Shown: in pieces, positions 1 to 11,229 of the stretch
Numbering within the stretch: the stretch's first letter is position 1
Layout of the letters: every line of letters starts with the position of its first letter
NCBI GenBank assembly: GCA_012295275.1
Contig: CM022665.1
Coordinates: 21,683,502-21,747,501 of the forward strand
Direction: 5' to 3'
DNA length: 64,000 bases
Source: Chrysomallon squamiferum
Lineage: Eukaryota; Mollusca; Gastropoda; Neomphalida; Peltospiridae
Notes under the pieces: generated by a model
What the model saw: the letters and a program-made list of their open reading frames with translations, nothing else
Databases searched by the model: none
Told to the model about the DNA's origin: nothing
Made by a program: the position numbers and the translations under genes

Positions 1-485
1 TGAGTTTTGTTTATGAAATTAGGACCGATATTTAGTGCAATTTGGCAGAGAAGTCTGCATTCCTAGATCATTGCAAGACGCCGTAAGACATAACGCCGTA
101 CTGACGGTTTTCTCGCTTTAAAATGTATTTTTATGTCATTAAACGGAAGAATATCATGTTTTACATTCATATTTGGTTTTGTTATTTAATTTTTCAAAAA
201 CTTTTATACGATAAAATTATATTTTTGAAAAGCTGAAAGACCGCGATTATTTTAGATGCATCCCGTAGCAAAAAATAGTCAAAATGGCGACTCTTCAGCA
301 ACAGCTACAAAAGCATTACCTATCTATAAGTCGACCCCCAAAATATTACCTTAATATAGTCTCCCAAAAATTTGACTTATACACAAGTATATACGGTATA
401 TTATATAAAAATGTATCCACGTATTAAGGTGTTGCATTTAAACTATAAACCATAGTCATATCTAAAGATTTTTTTGATTTATTAA

Positions 486-523
<38 letters not shown>

Positions 524-1735
524 CACAGTGAACATTCAAGTCAGGCAAACCGCACGCAATATCTTTTTGAAGAGACAGACACGAGTACACGGTTATCTGA
601 TATTCATTTTGTTTTTACAAATTTCACAGCCAGTCCGTGTACACAGCATCTTGTGCATAGAGAGGTATGGCTGGCCATAAGGGTCATGTTTCACGTTAGT
701 CATGATGTGATTAAAATAATATAATAAATCTGCGCATGTCTTAATTACATTAATGTGTGGTTAATTAGGTGAACAAGTTCAATTTAATTATTTAACGCAT
801 ATCTGTACAATACGTACTAAAAGCTTTGTTACTCAACATTAACTCTCTTTAAACTGTTTACAATAATAATTAATTTTTTGCATGTGGTAGCTATTTGGCG
901 ATTATCAACTGCTTTTTAAATGTTCGACTCAAAAGCTGATAATAACTGGACAGCTATTTCACAGAATAATAATAATAATAATATAATAAGTTAATAGACA
1001 TGCAGGTGTGACATGATCTCAACGACCTACCATATCATTCGTGACCCTTGGCCTATCAAATTGCAGTAACGTGATTTTGTCGTGACCTATAAAATTCTAC
1101 TTGGGCTGCGTTTTATAAATTTTTCTTAAGGAAGAACAAACCGGAACATGACGTATTATAACGTTGCTGTCGTTGTTGTTGTTGTCGTTACTACAACTTC
1201 TGATGCTGCTACTATTACTACAGTTACTACTACTACGATGACTACTCATTACTATTATTATTATTGCTATTATTATTATTGTTGTTGTTGGTGGTGGTGT
1301 TACTATTAGTGATAGTAATAGTAGTAGTGAATTAACAGTCACACAGTTACATGAACAGCAACAACAACAATAATAGCAATAACAATAATAATAATAATAA
1401 CAACAACAATAATAAATAATAACAGCAACAACTACAGCAGTATTAATAATAATAATAATAATAAACGTACCTCGAAGTTTTATGTCACGGATGAACGGGT
1501 ACTGTGTGACTGTTTCTAGCGTGATCTTGTCTTAATTTAAACTTTTCTTAAATTTATATATATATATCCTGAGAGAAACCCATTTATCGAACTGTCTGAT
1601 CTGACTCACGAGGTTAGAAGAAAAAAAAAAAAAAAAAAACAACACTTATCCGTTTTTCGTTTACCGGAGGTCACAGCACGATTCAACAATACTGTTAAGT
1701 TAATCCATGCGTTAACTCTACCGTAAACATTCTAA
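1..1735. other. intergenic AT-rich DNA with simple repeats
   Basis: I see no supportable gene here. The stretch contains a T-run near 490-520, a run of degenerate trinucleotide repeats (GTT/ATT/TAC types) at about 1160-1465 and an A-run near 1621-1640. The short open frames in this stretch translate to Leu/Ile/Ser/Asn runs and are artefacts of the repeats. Confidence 0.75.
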
Positions 1736-1736
1736 A

Positions 1737-1976
1737 CTAATGTATTCTCTTGTTGTTGTTGTTGTTATTATTATTGATATTATTGTAATTATTATTAGTA
1801 GTAACAGTAGTAGTAGTTTGAGTTATTATTATTGTTACTACTATTATTACTACTGCTACTCTTGCTGCTATTACTATTACTACTAGTATTAGTACTAGTA
1901 GTAATAATAGTACTAGTACTAGTAGTAGTAGTAGCAGCAGCAGCATTAGTAGTAGTAGCAGCAGCAGCAGCAGCAA
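1737..1976. repeat. compound trinucleotide repeat (GTT/ATT/AGT/AGC)
   Basis: Adjacent runs of GTT, ATT, AGT and AGC triplets give open frames on the minus strand that read as Leu/Val/Ile or Ala/Thr/Ser/Asn runs. They carry no protein-like composition, so I read this as a simple-sequence tract and not a gene. Confidence 0.85.
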
Positions 1977-2223
1977 TGGTAATAATTTTATTGTAAAATT
2001 TCATAGCAGAGAATATATACATATATATATATATATAAGTATCACATATAAAATGCTTATTTCACCGCACGCTCAAAAGAGTTTTTTTTAATGATTCAAA
2101 TACCTCAGTCGTCATTGTGAGTCAACGTCTGACGTAAGCATGACGTCGGCGTGATGCATGGTTAACATTACATATTAAAACTTAAAATTGATCGGTTAAT
2201 GGGGCTCTGCGGTTATGTAACAG

Positions 2224-2545
2224 AAGCATACATACATGCATACATACATACATAAACACATAAATACATACATACATACCTACATACATACATATATACA
2301 TACATACATACATACATACATACATAAACACATACATATATACATACATACATACATACATACATACATACATACATACATACATACACACATACATACA
2401 TACATACATACATGCATACATACATAAACACATAAATACATACATACATACATACATAAATAAATACATATATATATATACATACATACATACATACACA
2501 TATGAATACATTTTGTACATACACATATCTACATTATATATATAC
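2224..2545. repeat. (ATAC)n microsatellite
   Basis: A long tract of CATA units with interruptions, open in several frames as Met-Tyr-Val-Cys or His-Thr-Tyr-Ile repeats. It directly precedes a SINE copy whose own 3' tail also ends in ATAC units. Confidence 0.95.
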
Positions 2546-2555
2546 ATATATATAA

Positions 2556-2735
2556 ACATAACGTGGGTAACGTCGTCCGCCTTCGCAGTGCAGGCAAATC
2601 GGTGCCATACATTTGATTCTCGTCAACGGCATCTGACAGGTTTGTTAGGTCGCCAGTACGTTCCCGAATATTGTTTATGTGCAGCTGTGCATAAGACAGA
2701 GAATATTCTAATCCTAAATTACATACATACATACA
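2556..2735 (+). mobile_element. tRNA-derived SINE, diverged copy
   Basis: The head carries a tRNA-like internal promoter pattern: GTAACGTCGTCCGCC near the A box and CATTTGATTCTC near the B box (consensus GGTTCGANTCC), followed by a stretch beginning GGCATCTGACAGG. The tail reads AAGACAGAGAATATTC then ATCCTAAATTACATAC and passes into an ATAC microsatellite. The same order is seen, better preserved and on the opposite strand, at about 62518-62730. The A box here is eroded (GTGGGTAACG instead of GGCCGAACGG), so this copy is old. Confidence 0.75.
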
Positions 2736-3504
2736 CACATATGTACATGTACACATGTATACACATACACAAACATACTTACACACATACAAACACTACA
2801 ATTAGTACTAATATTACTGTTACTATTATTACTGATATTACCATCACTAATACCACTACTATCATTCTGTTACATCCACTATTAAAACAACCATTACTAA
2901 TATTACAACAACTACTTATTTTGTTACAGCTGTACCCTTATTATTGACTCAATTACTACTATACTATTATTTCTACTACTACTGCCACTACTACTACTAT
3001 TATTACTGCTGCTGTTGCTGCTACTGCTATTATTCTAAAATAAAAAATCTGCGAATTTTTTTATGGATCGTTGCAAAATATGTAAAAATATTTGTAAAAA
3101 ATATACGATATAAAGGCCGTAAAGTAACACTGTACAAAAATAAAATGTATCTCAAATATTTTACTTGAGATAATTATTATTTTTCTGAAACAACATCATT
3201 AAAACATGTAACCAAGGCCTGCATCAGGGGAATCATTTTAGCCAACTCAGTGTAGATGAAATATGTTCAAAGTGTTACAGAAATGTAACGTAATTCCAAA
3301 GAATATTACCAATCGCGATATCTGCCTGTTGCCTATATAAGCCGAAATTTAATTTCAGAGGGAATGAAATTTATTTTAAATTACGTAATGTGTTCTCCAA
3401 ATAAAGTCTGCAGTATGTACTGAGTATATAGATCTGAGGCTACCATGGTAACATTCTTACACAAGACACATGAAAACCTCCTATTCATTTTCACTGAGCC
3501 ATTT

Positions 3505-3742
3505 AACTTTTTTTTTTACTAATTATGTTCATATTCATGTATACATATATGATTTCTTAAAGCAGTCAATTCTAGACGTTTTAGATATATTTATTAACTA
3601 TCTGCTGCTGCTGTTGTTGCTGTTGCCTTATCGTCATTATCATCAGCATCTGCTTTATTAACAATTTCACAACAGAAATTACAAATATACATCGAAAAAA
3701 AAATGTATTTATTCAAAATCGACAAATAGTTTAACATGCAAG

Positions 3743-3778
<36 letters not shown>

Positions 3779-3900
3779 ACACTAAAACTACTTGACAATA
3801 ACTAAAATAACAGGAATGACTAAACCTTTGTTCATCTTTATAACATGTACATTAATTCAGACTACAGTTATATTAGTTAATTATAATAATAGGGAATTTT
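3505..3900. repeat. deaminase 3'-flank duplication, copy A
   Basis: This block lies just downstream of the first deaminase gene (minus strand). It shares long stretches with 8675-9060 and 9225-9640: the CAGTCAA...GACGTTTT motif, the CTGCTGCTGTTGTTG run, CATCTGCTTTATTAACAATTTC, and TTAACATGCAAGTTA followed by AACACTAAAACTAC. All three copies keep the same order, so they arose by local segmental duplication with the deaminase genes. An (AT)n run at 3746-3776 interrupts copy A. Confidence 0.8.
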
Positions 3901-3939
3901 TTAAATTCATTTTTGTTTTATTTATTTTATTTATTATTA

Positions 3940-4680
3940 TTAATGAGAGTAATAGTAATAAAAGATTTTCATTAGTAAACTGTATAGTTCAAAAGACGGT
4001 TGCTTAATATTGTATTTCGAGAGGATGAAACCAATCGCAAGATCGGCCTTTTTCCTATGACGTAATACATTGAATTCCACAGGCAATTGTCTATATCCTA
4101 AATTCAGTAAAGCTTTTAACTCTCTCCAGTCGTTGGGTTTAAATGAAGTCAGCCACATACACTGACTGAGTTTCTGCAGACCTTGAATATTTTTCTGGTG
4201 CATCTCCAGAGTGAAGTGGTTCTTATGACCTTGAGGATTTCGTACATTTCTGGATATGTGGTATAACCCAGCAAATGTTATTATGATATTCACAGTGATT
4301 CCCTTGTTTCTCATCTTCTCGACAAAGTCAGTTATCAAGTCACAACAGTTACCACACGGGCTGTAATTCTGGAAAACTCTGATGTTTACAGAATTCCTGT
4401 TAGACCGTTCTATGAATTCTTTCCACGACTGCACCATGAACTCTTCTGCATGGTATTTTCGTCCAATGTTGTGAAACCACCTGAAACCAGCTCCCACTAC
4501 GTGAGAAACCACAATACAGAAACCAGGCGGCGGCACAGCATCCAGACCTGTTGTATGTATAATCCAGTAAATTAAATAATTACAATAAAAACTTAAAGGT
4601 CTCCGTCTCAACAATTCATCTAACAACGGGTTAATTTTTAATTCAGTTCTTTCTTCTTTAATTTTTCTTAAATCTTCCAT
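3940..4680 (-). CDS. AID/APOBEC-like zinc-dependent cytidine deaminase (intact)
   Basis: An intronless open frame of 246 residues. It has the zinc-deaminase signature with AID/APOBEC spacing: H77-A78-E79 (ligand and catalytic glutamate), then 28 residues to P108-C109-G-N-C112 in the context QNYSPCGNCC. After it, ITFAGLYHIS at 134-143 resembles the strand and loop that follow the PCxxC helix in AID/APOBEC proteins (fLtIF-ARLYY type), which separates this fold from plain CDA enzymes. Family members deaminate cytosine in single-stranded DNA or RNA, but substrate cannot be told from sequence. There is no signal peptide, so an intracellular protein is expected. The first ATG is used, and the paralogue at 9780-10480 aligns from about the same point. 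The last residues (FYYYYSH) run into a repeat and may be a recent extension. No upstream exon was found. The family call is strong; the immune or anti-element role is inferred from reports of such deaminases in other invertebrates. Confidence 0.85.
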   Translation of the reverse strand: MEDLRKIKEERTELKINPLLDELLRRRPLSFYCNYLIYWIIHTTGLDAVPPPGFCIVVSHVVGAGFRWFHNIGRKYHAEEFMVQSWKEFIERSNRNSVNIRVFQNYSPCGNCCDLITDFVEKMRNKGITVNIIITFAGLYHISRNVRNPQGHKNHFTLEMHQKNIQGLQKLSQCMWLTSFKPNDWRELKALLNLGYRQLPVEFNVLRHRKKADLAIGFILSKYNIKQPSFELYSLLMKIFYYYYSH

Positions 4681-5017
4681 TTCTTCTGCTTCTTTCCACT
4701 TTTCTTATTTCTTTTTTTTTTTTCTTTTTATTCCTGTTGTTTCTGAAATGATGTCACAGAACAAGTTTATTCATTAATTGTTTTTTTATTTCATTTCATT
4801 TTATTGTATTTCATCTTATTTTATTTTAACTTTTTTTTTTACAATATTTAATCAAATTTTGATTCAAATAGCAAGTTTTAAAGGTTTCTCTGTTTTAAAT
4901 ATATATATATATATATATATAAAATTTTGATTGTATGTATGTATGTTTTATGTGTATGCACACACATACAAATGCGCTGTCACATACAAATATTCGTACA
5001 TACATCTATTTCTTGAG
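4681..5017. other. 5' flank of the deaminase gene
   Basis: Pyrimidine-rich on the plus strand. The segment at about 4690-4830, with TTTCTGAAATGATGT and AGAACAAG, recurs at about 5985-6125, so it belongs to the local duplication. An AT run follows at 4898-4921, and TATG/CACA microsatellites run to about 5000. No gene is seen. Confidence 0.6.
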
Positions 5018-5065
5018 TCAAATCAGACGTACAAAAGACAGAAAATATTAAGAAACCTAAAATAC
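5018..5065 (+). mobile_element. SINE 3'-tail fragment
   Basis: The sequence GAGTCAAATCAGACGTACAA, then AAGACAGAAAATATT, then CCTAAAATACATACATAC matches the 3' tail of the tRNA-derived SINE at 62518-62730. No tRNA-like head is present, so this copy is 5' truncated. An (ATAC)n microsatellite continues from its end. Confidence 0.7.
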
Positions 5066-5117
5066 ATACATACATACATACATACGTACTTACACACATA
5101 CACACATATATACATAC

Positions 5118-5410
5118 AAATGAAACCAAAATTAATCAGTTAATACAAAAAACACCAAAATTAATTAATTAAACTTTCTGAAAAAAATAAGAAAACCTTT
5201 TTCTCCCAAAACCAGCCGAGGACATCAACAGTACAAGGAATATCTGACTAAAGATCACAGATTTCCTATTAGTCATCGAACGTGAAAGTGAAAATAAATC
5301 AACAAACAGATCAGAGAAGAAATGTGAATTTTTTTATCGAGACTGCTATTGGAATTTTAGTTATCCGGGAGTGGCATGTAACAAATTCACATATAAAACA
5401 TACTAACACA
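5118..5410. repeat. local duplication block (with 7560-8020)
   Basis: The segment starting AAACCAAAATTAATCAGTTA and including AACCAGCCGAGGACATCAAC, TATCTGACTAAAGA, AGTCATCGAACGTGAAAGTG and TCGAGACTGCTA recurs in the same order at 7563-8005. The later copy has about 190 extra bases in the middle. The short opening motif is also seen at about 6386 and 6441. This is part of the duplication patchwork around the deaminase genes. Confidence 0.75.
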
Positions 5411-5659
5411 TCTATATTTACATAAAAACAAGTATATATATATAAACATACAAACATAGAAAAAAAACAAACAAACATACAAGTCAACCAATGCCGAGCA
5501 AACATACAAGATCACACAAACATGATAAATCGAAACACACATATAAACAAAGATACAAACAAAAAACACAAACAAACGTACAATTTTGACTGAAATAGGA
5601 AGTTTTAAATATATGTAGCAAATGCGCCATCATACAAACATACATAACACATAACCTAC

Positions 5660-5679
5660 ATATATATATATATATATAC

Positions 5680-5754
<75 letters not shown>

Positions 5755-5756
5755 CA
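5660..5756. repeat. (AT)n tract
   Basis: A nearly pure TA dinucleotide tract of roughly 100 bases. Confidence 0.95.
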
Positions 5757-6689
5757 TACAATCATTCAAAAAGAGAATATTCAAAAACATCCTCAAGCAA
5801 AACTAATAGTACAAACATGTATATACAAACATATAAACACATACAAACAAACATACATACAATTTTTTTTTTTTTTTTTTTTTTAAATTTCCTTTTCTTC
5901 TGCTTCTTTCTTTCTTTCATACCTGTTATTATGTTGTTGTTGCTATTGATTTTTTTCTTTCTTCTTTTTCTTCTTTCGTATCGCTTTTCTTATTTATTTC
6001 TTCTTTTTTTAATTTTATTTATCCCTATTGTTTCTGAAATGATGTATCAGAACAAGCTTATTCAGTAATTATTTTTTATTTATTTCATTTCATTGTATTT
6101 CAACTTACTTTATTTTATTTTATTTTATTATATATAAAATACATATATATGACGATTTTTTTTTTCTTTAATATAAAGATTTTATTTTAAAAATATAAAA
6201 TCTAAATCTCTATTTCGATAGAAACAATGTCACTGAACGAATTCGTTTATCAGTACGGTTAACCGTTTCAAGTCTACCGACCACAGACCCCTCGCCAAAA
6301 CTGTTTTTGCTTCATTTCAAAAAAAGTTTAGTTACGGCCATGCACACCTATATACGTACCTACATAATACATACATAGATACTAATGAAACCAAAATTAA
6401 TCAATCAATACAATAATAATAATAATAATAATAAAGATGAAAATTAATTAATTAATGCAAAAAAGACCAAAATTAATTAATTAAAATAATTAAAACTTAC
6501 TGAATAAAGAGAATGTTTTGTCTCACAAACCCAACAGAGTACGTCTTAGCAATATTCTGAATTAACACGACAATGACCAACCAACAAACAGAAAGCAATT
6601 GTGACAGACAATGAGCATACTGTTAGTATGACGAGTCATATTTATAAGTAGCTATAATGACGAATTAAATTTTCCTGACCAATCAGCAA

Positions 6690-7480
6690 ACATAGGGCGT
6701 GTTTTTCCGATGTTCCTGCTAAGAAAGGTGGTAAGGCTTCATGGGGTATAACGTGTCCCCAGTCGTGTTTTCCAAATGATGTCAGCTGTATATACTGAAT
6801 ATATAGTCAATCTGACGTAACCGTGGTGAAAACGTATGAAAACCTCTCATTCATTCTAAAGTCAGCCATTTAACTTTATTTACTAATTATGTTCATTTTA
6901 ATGTATTCTATTCACATCTTAATTCCAGACGTTTTCCAAGAATTAAATGTAATTACGTAAATTGGGTTTTCACCAGATGTTAAAATGGGTTTTCTCTATT
7001 AATAGTGACGATGATGCATTGGGAATCCGAGGACATTTTTTTGTTGTTGTTTTTTTTAATATATATTCTGGGTTTTTTTCATAAACTGTTGTATAATATC
7101 ATACTTATTGTTACTCTGCTTCCTGTAGGTGTTGTTAAAATAGTGTTGTTATTGTTTCAGTGACGAACGTCTTCTGTTATCTCCACTTTACAACTGACGA
7201 TATACAAGAAAATAAAAATTATTTATTGTTTCTATATTTATTTGTTTGTTTCATTGGTTGGTTGGTTATTTATTCTGAAGATACAAATGGTTTAACACTG
7301 GTCTTCTCCAGTAGGAAAACAAATTCTGTCTTTGTCACCTCTGCAGTTGGTCGAATTTTACACCCACAACTTGATAGTTGTAAATTACATACAAAGAAAC
7401 ACAAACAACAAAATGACTGGACTTTGAACTCCTGCGCTAGTGCATTCCCGAATATTGTCTATTTCTAGAGTCAAATCAGT
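6690..7480. repeat. local duplication block (with 10650-11150)
   Basis: Shared pieces in the same order include GGGTTTTC(A/C)(C/G)CAGATG, TCTATTAATA, a region rich in TGTTGTTAAAATA, the GTGAC(G/C)AACGTC...TATCTC(C/T)ACTTTACAA motif, GATATACAAGAA and TACAAATGGTTT. The part CTCTGCAGTTGGTCGAATTT at about 7339 has a further relative at about 12672. No open gene remains in this copy apart from the deaminase scrap at 6759-6800. Confidence 0.7.
6759..6800 (-). pseudogene. fragment of a third AID/APOBEC-like deaminase copy
   Basis: The plus strand from CAGTCGTGTTTTCCAAATGA to CAGCTGTATATACTGA matches the C-terminal part of the deaminase copy at about 9955-9991 (minus-strand reading QLTSFEN). The match then stops abruptly and joins sequence like that at about 3424, downstream of the first gene. 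It looks like a deletion junction in a third copy. The match is only about 40 bases, but its position between two paralogues and inside the duplicated flanks supports it. Confidence 0.55.
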
Positions 7481-7522
7481 CGTACAAAAGACAGAGAATA
7501 TTAAAAAACCTAAAATACGTAC
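7466..7522 (+). mobile_element. SINE 3'-tail fragment
   Basis: AGAGTCAAATCAGTCGTACA, then AAGACAGAGAATATTA and AACCTAAAATACGTACGTAC: the same 3' tail as the SINE at 62518-62730, again running into ATAC repeats and lacking the tRNA-like head. CCCGAATATTGTCTATTTCT just before it also resembles the middle part of the SINE copy at 2556-2735. Confidence 0.7.
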
Positions 7523-7559
7523 GTACATACATACATACATACATTAACATACATATATA

Positions 7560-8675
7560 CAAATGAAACCAAAATTAATCAGTTAATACAAACAACACCA
7601 ATATTAATTAATGTATCTTACTGAAAAAACAGAAAACCTTTTTCTCTCAAAACCAGCCGAGGACATCAACAGTACAAGGAATATCTGACTAAAGACTTCC
7701 TATTAGTCATCGAACGTGAAAGTGAAAGTAATATTTTTCCAAGTATTTGAGATTAGATTTGTAAGAAATTTGTGGTTACGTTAAACCTATTATTAGAATT
7801 TTAAATATCCGGTACTTTTGAATCAGAATTATAAAAATACATTGAGGATCCGATATTTAAAAAAAAATATATGATGTAATTATGAATTAAATTTTCGAAA
7901 AAAAATATGCCGAACTAACAGGAGTGTTAGCCTGATAAATCAACAAACAGATTTCAGAGAAAAAATGACCTTTTTTATCGAGACTGCTACTGGCTAGTTC
8001 TGTAGAGAGTGGCATGTAACAAAAATACATACAAATATACTAACACACTAACCTACATACAAACAAGCATATATATAAACATACAAACATAGAAAAAACA
8101 AACAAACATACATACAAACATTCAAGCAAGCAGACATACAAACATACAAACAACCAAAAATACAAACAAGCATTAGCAACCAATCCTCAAACAAACAAAT
8201 ATACAACAAACAAACATGTATAGAAACAAACATATAAACAAAGATACAAACAAAAAGACAAAGAAACAAACGACAATGTTGAATGAAATAGGAAGTTTTA
8301 AATTTTTATGCAAATCACACAGACATACATACATACATACAGAGTTCATATATACATACATATACACACACAAACATACATACATACATACAAAGATATA
8401 TATACATATATGTGACGATATTTTTTCTTTAAATAAGGGATTTTATTTTAAAAATATAAAATATAAATCTCTATTTCGATAGAAACAAAAAAAAAAAAAG
8501 AAGAAGAAGAAGAAGAAAAATAAAAAGGAAAAAGCCTGACCTCACGGGTCGAAGAGTCCACGAGACAGGAATTAAATGGAGGATAAAACATTTATTAGTT
8601 TATAGATCGGAGGTCACCCAAGGTAACATGTTGATGCAAGAAATAGGAAATCTTCCTATTCATTTTTAGTGAGCC
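7560..8675. repeat. local duplication block and (ACAT)n tracts
   Basis: The first part (7563-8005) copies 5118-5390 with an insertion. The rest consists of CAAACATA and ACAT-type microsatellites (8030-8400), an A-run and a short (GAA)n near 8487-8516. Open frames here read as Cys/Val/Tyr repeats and are not genes. Confidence 0.7.
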
Positions 8676-9060
8676 ATTTTGACTGTTTACTAATTATGTT
8701 CATTTTAATGTATTCTGTTCATATCTTGATGTCTTAAAGCAGTCAAGTCCCGAAATTTTCGATATTTTATCAGCTACGTGCAGCTGTTGTTGCTGTTGTC
8801 GTTACTATCATCATCGGCATCTGCTTTATTAACAATTTCACAACAAAAATAACAAAATATACATAGAAAAAAAAAATGTGTTTGTTCGAAATGTACAAAT
8901 AGTTTAACATACAAGTTAGATATATCAACACTAAAACTACCTGACTATAAGTGAAATAACATGAAAAACTAAATCAATCGGCCTATGTCCTTTTTTATAA
9001 TACACAAATTAATTGAGTCTTCAGTTATATTTATTAATTATAATAATACATCTAAATAAC
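8675..9060. repeat. deaminase 3'-flank duplication, copy B
   Basis: Second copy of the block described at 3505-3900, in the same orientation, lacking the (AT)n insertion. It sits directly before copy C, so it is probably a tandem duplication of the flank itself. Confidence 0.8.
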
Positions 9061-9224
9061 ATAAAAAACTAAATGATTAAACCTATGTCCTTTATAACGC
9101 ATGCAACACTTATATAATAATACATTTAATTAATGCAGTAATTAATTCATTCAACATATATATTTTGTAGGGAGATATCTGAACATCTTTTTTTTTTTTT
9201 TTTTTTCTGTCTTAAAGCAGTTGA

Positions 9225-9640
9225 TTACAGACGTTTCTGATATTTTCTATTATTAACTATGTACTGCTGCTGCTGTTGTCGTTATCATCATCAACATTAT
9301 TATCATCAGCATCTACATTATGAACAATTACAGGACAAAAATAACATAGAAAAAAATGTCTTTATTCAAAATGTACAAATAATTGAACATACAAGTTAGA
9401 TATATCCAACACTAAAACCACCTGACAATAATTGAAATAACAGGAAAAACTAAACCTTTGTCCTTCTTTAAAACACATACATTAACTCAGACTATAGTTA
9501 TATTAGTTAATTATAACAATACATAAAAATAACATGAAAAACTAAATCCCTGGACCTTTGTCCTTATTTATAACACACATTAATTCATGAAACAGTTATA
9601 TTCCTTAATTATAATAATACATCAAAATAACATGAAAAAC
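9225..9640. repeat. deaminase 3'-flank duplication, copy C
   Basis: Third copy of the block, lying just downstream (minus strand) of the broken deaminase. It is followed by two internal repeats of the motif AACATGAAAAACTAAAT. Copies B and C together show that the 3' flank was duplicated more often than the coding part. Confidence 0.8.
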
Positions 9641-9779
9641 TAAATAACTTTATTTATAACAATTATTCATTTGCAAAACAAATACTAATATTACTAATTC
9701 ATATGAAAACTATAATTATTAATTCGCATAATAAATGCAATAATTAATTCATTCAACATTATATATAATTATTGGGGAG

Positions 9780-10480
9780 TTAGTTGAAGAACTGTTGTTT
9801 GAGTTTATTTCTGTATTCATTCCGAAGTTCGTGTGTAATTAAATACAGAATGTTTTTGTTCAGTATATCAGTTGTCTTTCTTTCATGACGTAGATATAAT
9901 TCTATGGGATATAAATAACCATTTAAGTTCAGTAAAGTTTTTAACTCATACCAGTCGTCATTTTCAAATGAAGTCAGCTGTATATACTGAGTTACTCGCT
10001 GCAGACCTCGAACATTTTTCAGGTGGTCTCCAGAGTGAAGTGATTCTTATAACCTTGAGGATTTCGTGGATCCTTGTTTATCTTATATAACCCAGCAAAT
10101 GTTATTTTGATATTCACAGTGATTCTCTTGTCTCTCATCTTCTTGACAAAGTCAGTTATCAAGTCACAACATTTCCCACACGGGCTGTAATTCTGGAAAA
10201 CATCGATGGTTACACGATGCCACTTAGACTGTTCTATGAATTCTTTCCACGACTGCACCATGGACTCTTCTGCGTGGTCATCTCGTCCACTGCTGTGAAA
10301 CGACCTGAAACCAGCATTCTTTATATGACAAAATATAACACAGCATTTTGGTCGTTCAACGCTGTCAAGGCCCGTTGTAATCATCACATGAAATAAAAGA
10401 ATTTTAAATTCCGGGCTACGTGGGTCAATCGAGTTCAGTCTTCGTAAAAGATCCTTTGGCAGTAGCGTTTGTTTTCCCAT
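9780..10480 (-). pseudogene. AID/APOBEC-like deaminase, frameshifted paralogue
   Basis: A second intronless deaminase copy, close to the one at 3940-4680. Counting from the ATG at 10480 it keeps H69-A70-E71, then 28 residues to P100-C101-G-K-C104 in QNYSPCGKCC, and ITFAGLYKIN, so the catalytic part is intact. Near 10022-10029 one base is missing compared with the paralogue, which gives a premature TGA (10019-10021). The rest of the homologous C-terminus continues in the next frame (GLQRVTQYIQLTSF and onward) to a TAA at 9780-9782. The open frame extends 5' to 10639, but the paralogue aligns only from about 10480, so the extension is probably 5' UTR. Either the copy is a recent pseudogene with a truncated core enzyme of about 153 residues, or the assembly lost a base here. 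The remaining frame is well kept, so the break is recent. Confidence 0.8.
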
Positions 10481-11229
10481 TTTCGTAACTGTAAAATTAG
10501 TGTTATTATTGACAACCGTCTTTGTAGCGATCAGTAATAATAAATGTCTGCGTGATGTTTTGCTTTCTGTTTTATAAGCTGAAACTGAAAGGAATTTCCA
10601 CTTCCTATAAATAGACCGGTTTGAATTTGGAAAAACCAACTCATGTCACCAGAACTAAATGTAGTTAGTTACCTGAAATAATAAATTGTATAGATTTATT
10701 GTTCTCGTTGTTAAATCGGGTTTTCCGCAGATGCTAAAAGTAATCTATTAATAACGCCTACGCTGATGGCAATCTGGGGGTTTTCCTTACATGAAAAGTG
10801 TTTTGTTATCTCAGTGTTTTTTCAATATCTCAAAGCGTTGTGCAATAGCTCAAATTTATTTTTACTGTCTTCCGGTAGCTGTTGTTAAAATATTGTTATT
10901 ATTGTTTTCGTGACCAACGTCCACTATTATCTCTACTTTACAATTGACTCTATTCTAGCGATATACAAGAACATAAAATGTATTTATTTATTTATTTCGT
11001 TTCGTTTCGTTTCCTTCTTTCTTTCTTTGTACGTTCATTTTATTTTATTTGTTTATTTATATTATATATTTTTATTTTTTTATTTTGTTGTTTATTTTAA
11101 AGGTACAAATGGTTTGACAGGCACGTCAGATATATCTAACATTGTACAACTACCTTAATATAATAAAACATGAGTAAAGAATTACAGAAGCTGTCAGTCA
11201 AACAATTTTAATTTATAATAATGTTATCA

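Noticed and set aside
2182-2559. Overlapping open frames up to 125 residues
   Set aside because: All are translations of (ATAC)n in different frames (Met-Tyr-Val-Cys or His-Thr-Tyr-Ile runs) with no protein-like composition.
2556-2640. A possible true tRNA gene
   Set aside because: The A box is eroded, no cloverleaf arms can be paired, and the segment continues into a SINE body and tail.
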